A stretch of DNA of 15,477 nucleotides from Clostridiaceae bacterium (GTDB taxonomy: Bacteria > Bacillota > Clostridia > UBA1212 > DUPL01): NCBI GenBank assembly GCA_012522035.1, contig JAAYLF010000319.1:1-15477 (forward strand). The letters are read 5' to 3'. Position 1 is the stretch's first letter, and every line of letters starts with the position of its first letter. Under the pieces are notes generated by a model. The model ran no database searches. It had not been told where the DNA came from and saw only the letters and a program-made list of their open reading frames with translations. Made by a program: the position numbers and the translations under genes. Below are positions 14,725 to 15,477 of this stretch, one piece after another.

Positions 14725-15186
14725 TCAATCAAATTTAATTGCTCTTTTTACTTTCGAAACATTTTTCATGTCAAACTCCAACACGTTTGACTTATCATCA
14801 GTGATCTTCAACACATCTCCATAAAGTCCGTCAAGATAACCTTCGTAAGTCTTTCTACCTTCCACCTGAGTGTACAGCCTGACCTCAACCAAACTACCTT
14901 CATACCGCTTGAAGTCCTTTTCCGTCTTCAGCGGCCTGTCAATCCCAGGTGAGGATACTTCGAACACATAGGACTCCTGTATTGGGTCAAGCTCATCGAT
15001 CATGGGACCTAATGCCTTTGCGACCATTTCGCAGTCGTCAATTGTCACTCCGCCCTTCTTGTCGATATATACCCTCAGGTATTTTCTAGAACCTTCCTTT
15101 ACATATTCCACATCAATCAAATCTATGTTCATTTTTTCGATTTCAGGTTCAACCAAATTCTTAACCGATTCTGCAATTTTTGACAT
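14725..15186 (-). CDS. rimP: Ribosome maturation factor RimP
   Basis: RimP assists 30S subunit assembly, helping ribosomal proteins join the central region. The 153-residue product has the family pattern VEPEIEKMNIDLIDVEYVKEGSRKYLRVYID, GVTIDDCEMVAKALGPMID, and YVFEVSSPGIDRPLKTEKDFKRYEG, with the C-terminal SH3-like domain after it. ATG 15186 is taken as the start since AGGTG ends six bases before it; an in-frame GTG at 15195 lies within that site and is less likely. It is the first gene of the long operon, preceded by a clear promoter and a leader hairpin. Confidence 0.95.
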   Translation of the reverse strand: MSKIAESVKNLVEPEIEKMNIDLIDVEYVKEGSRKYLRVYIDKKGGVTIDDCEMVAKALGPMIDELDPIQESYVFEVSSPGIDRPLKTEKDFKRYEGSLVEVRLYTQVEGRKTYEGYLDGLYGDVLKITDDKSNVLEFDMKNVSKVKRAIKFD

Positions 15187-15214
15187 CTCATGCACCTACT
15201 TTAAAATTTAAAAT

Positions 15215-15240
15215 GAAAGAGTGGGACCTCCCACTCTTTC
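15215..15240 (-). promoter_or_regulatory. Leader hairpin upstream of rimP
   Basis: GAAAGAGTGGG and CCCACTCTTTC form a perfect 11-bp stem around a four-base loop (AGGT on the minus strand). It sits in the transcribed leader, about 25 nt after the predicted start and about 28 nt before the rimP ATG. It is followed on the minus strand by ATTTTAAATTTT, not a clean T-run, so it could be an attenuator, a 5'-stabilising element or a protein-binding site. Confidence 0.75.
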
Positions 15241-15272
15241 GTTACTGTTGATATAGCAACTATGCAACTAGT

Positions 15273-15301
15273 ATTATACACATTATAGCAAATAAAGTCA
15301 A
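15273..15301 (-). promoter_or_regulatory. Sigma-A promoter of the rimP operon
   Basis: TTGACT (15301-15296) and TATAAT (15278-15273) lie on the minus strand with a 17-base spacer, nearly perfect for sigma-A. A second TATAAT sits inside the spacer (GCTATAATG) at the wrong distance from this -35. The start of transcription should be near 15266. No other comparable promoter was noticed before mraZ, so this probably serves the whole twelve-gene block. Confidence 0.85.
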
Positions 15302-15403
15302 TGATAATTTTGACGTCAGTTATACCGTTTCAGGAACCTTTCTTCAATATCCCTAGTTTAACAGTTAATCTTTCAATTTAAATTGCATAAATGCCCTAAA
15401 TAA

Positions 15404-15424
15404 CGCCAATTTGGCGCTTTTTTT
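15404..15424 (+). terminator. Terminator-like hairpin with plus-strand T-run
   Basis: CGCCA (15404-15408) pairs with TGGCG (15412-15416) around ATT, followed by C and seven T on the plus strand. On the minus strand the stem is preceded by A-run and followed only by TTATTTA, so termination is better in the plus direction. No plus-strand gene lies to its left in the window; it may act bidirectionally or stop antisense transcription. Confidence 0.45.
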
Positions 15425-15449
15425 ATGTCAAATAATTTACATTTTTATG

Positions 15450-15477
15450 TTGACAATAGTTGACAATTATGATATAA
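15450..15477 (+). promoter_or_regulatory. Divergent sigma-A promoter cut by the right edge
   Basis: TTGACA (15450-15455), a 17-base spacer and TATAA (15473-15477) read rightward; the sixth base of the -10 box is outside the window. A second TTGACA at 15460-15465 makes a direct repeat (TTGACAAT twice, 10 bases apart). This suggests a plus-strand gene beginning beyond the window. Confidence 0.5.

Noticed and set aside
15311..15318. TGACGTCA palindrome near the rimP promoter
   Set aside because: A single 8-base palindrome in AT-rich intergenic DNA, upstream of the -35 box; too short and unrepeated to call an operator.

Overview
The window reads as chromosomal DNA of a Gram-positive bacterium of the class Clostridia. 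Supporting this are a moderately AT-rich composition, strong GGAGG-type ribosome binding sites, frequent TTG/GTG starts (mraZ, rodA, infB, lgt), sigma-A promoters close to consensus, and a Firmicutes-style rimP-nusA-rnpM-infB-rbfA order. An Acetivibrio/Ruminiclostridium-type lineage is a plausible guess that the sequence alone cannot settle. Every convincing gene lies on the minus strand, so biological reading order runs from high to low coordinates.

Right edge (15187-15477) is non-coding. It holds a near-consensus promoter for rimP (TTGACT-N17-TATAAT), a roughly 80-nt leader with a perfect 11-bp hairpin, a second hairpin with a T-run on the plus strand, and a plus-strand promoter (TTGACA-N17-TATAA) cut by the window end. 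That last promoter suggests a divergent gene just outside.

From 15186 to 2295 runs one tightly packed block of twelve genes: rimP, nusA, rnpM (ylxR), infB, rbfA, nrnA-like DHH phosphoesterase, truB, ribF, two M16-family peptidase homologues, lgt and rodA. Neighbours overlap by 4-17 nt or are separated by 1-55 nt, and the block ends in a strong Rho-independent terminator. It links transcription elongation, ribosome maturation, translation initiation, tRNA modification and flavin cofactor synthesis to envelope functions (lipoprotein lipidation, cell-wall polymerisation). ylxQ, often present between rnpM and infB, is absent. rodA is split by an in-frame TAG exactly where the family has a conserved Lys after the QPSE motif; this is the most striking anomaly in the window.

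From 2197 leftward a second unit begins: the head of the division and cell-wall (dcw) cluster, mraZ-rsmH-ftsL-like. mraZ has its own promoter. Just downstream of that promoter lie four G-rich tetramers spaced exactly 10 nt apart, a good candidate for the MraZ autoregulatory operator. Between rsmH and the ftsL-like gene sits an unusual degenerate tandem array with a 21-24 nt period, absent from any normal gene model. The ftsL-like gene runs off the left edge and carries an unusual Tyr/Asp-rich N-terminus.
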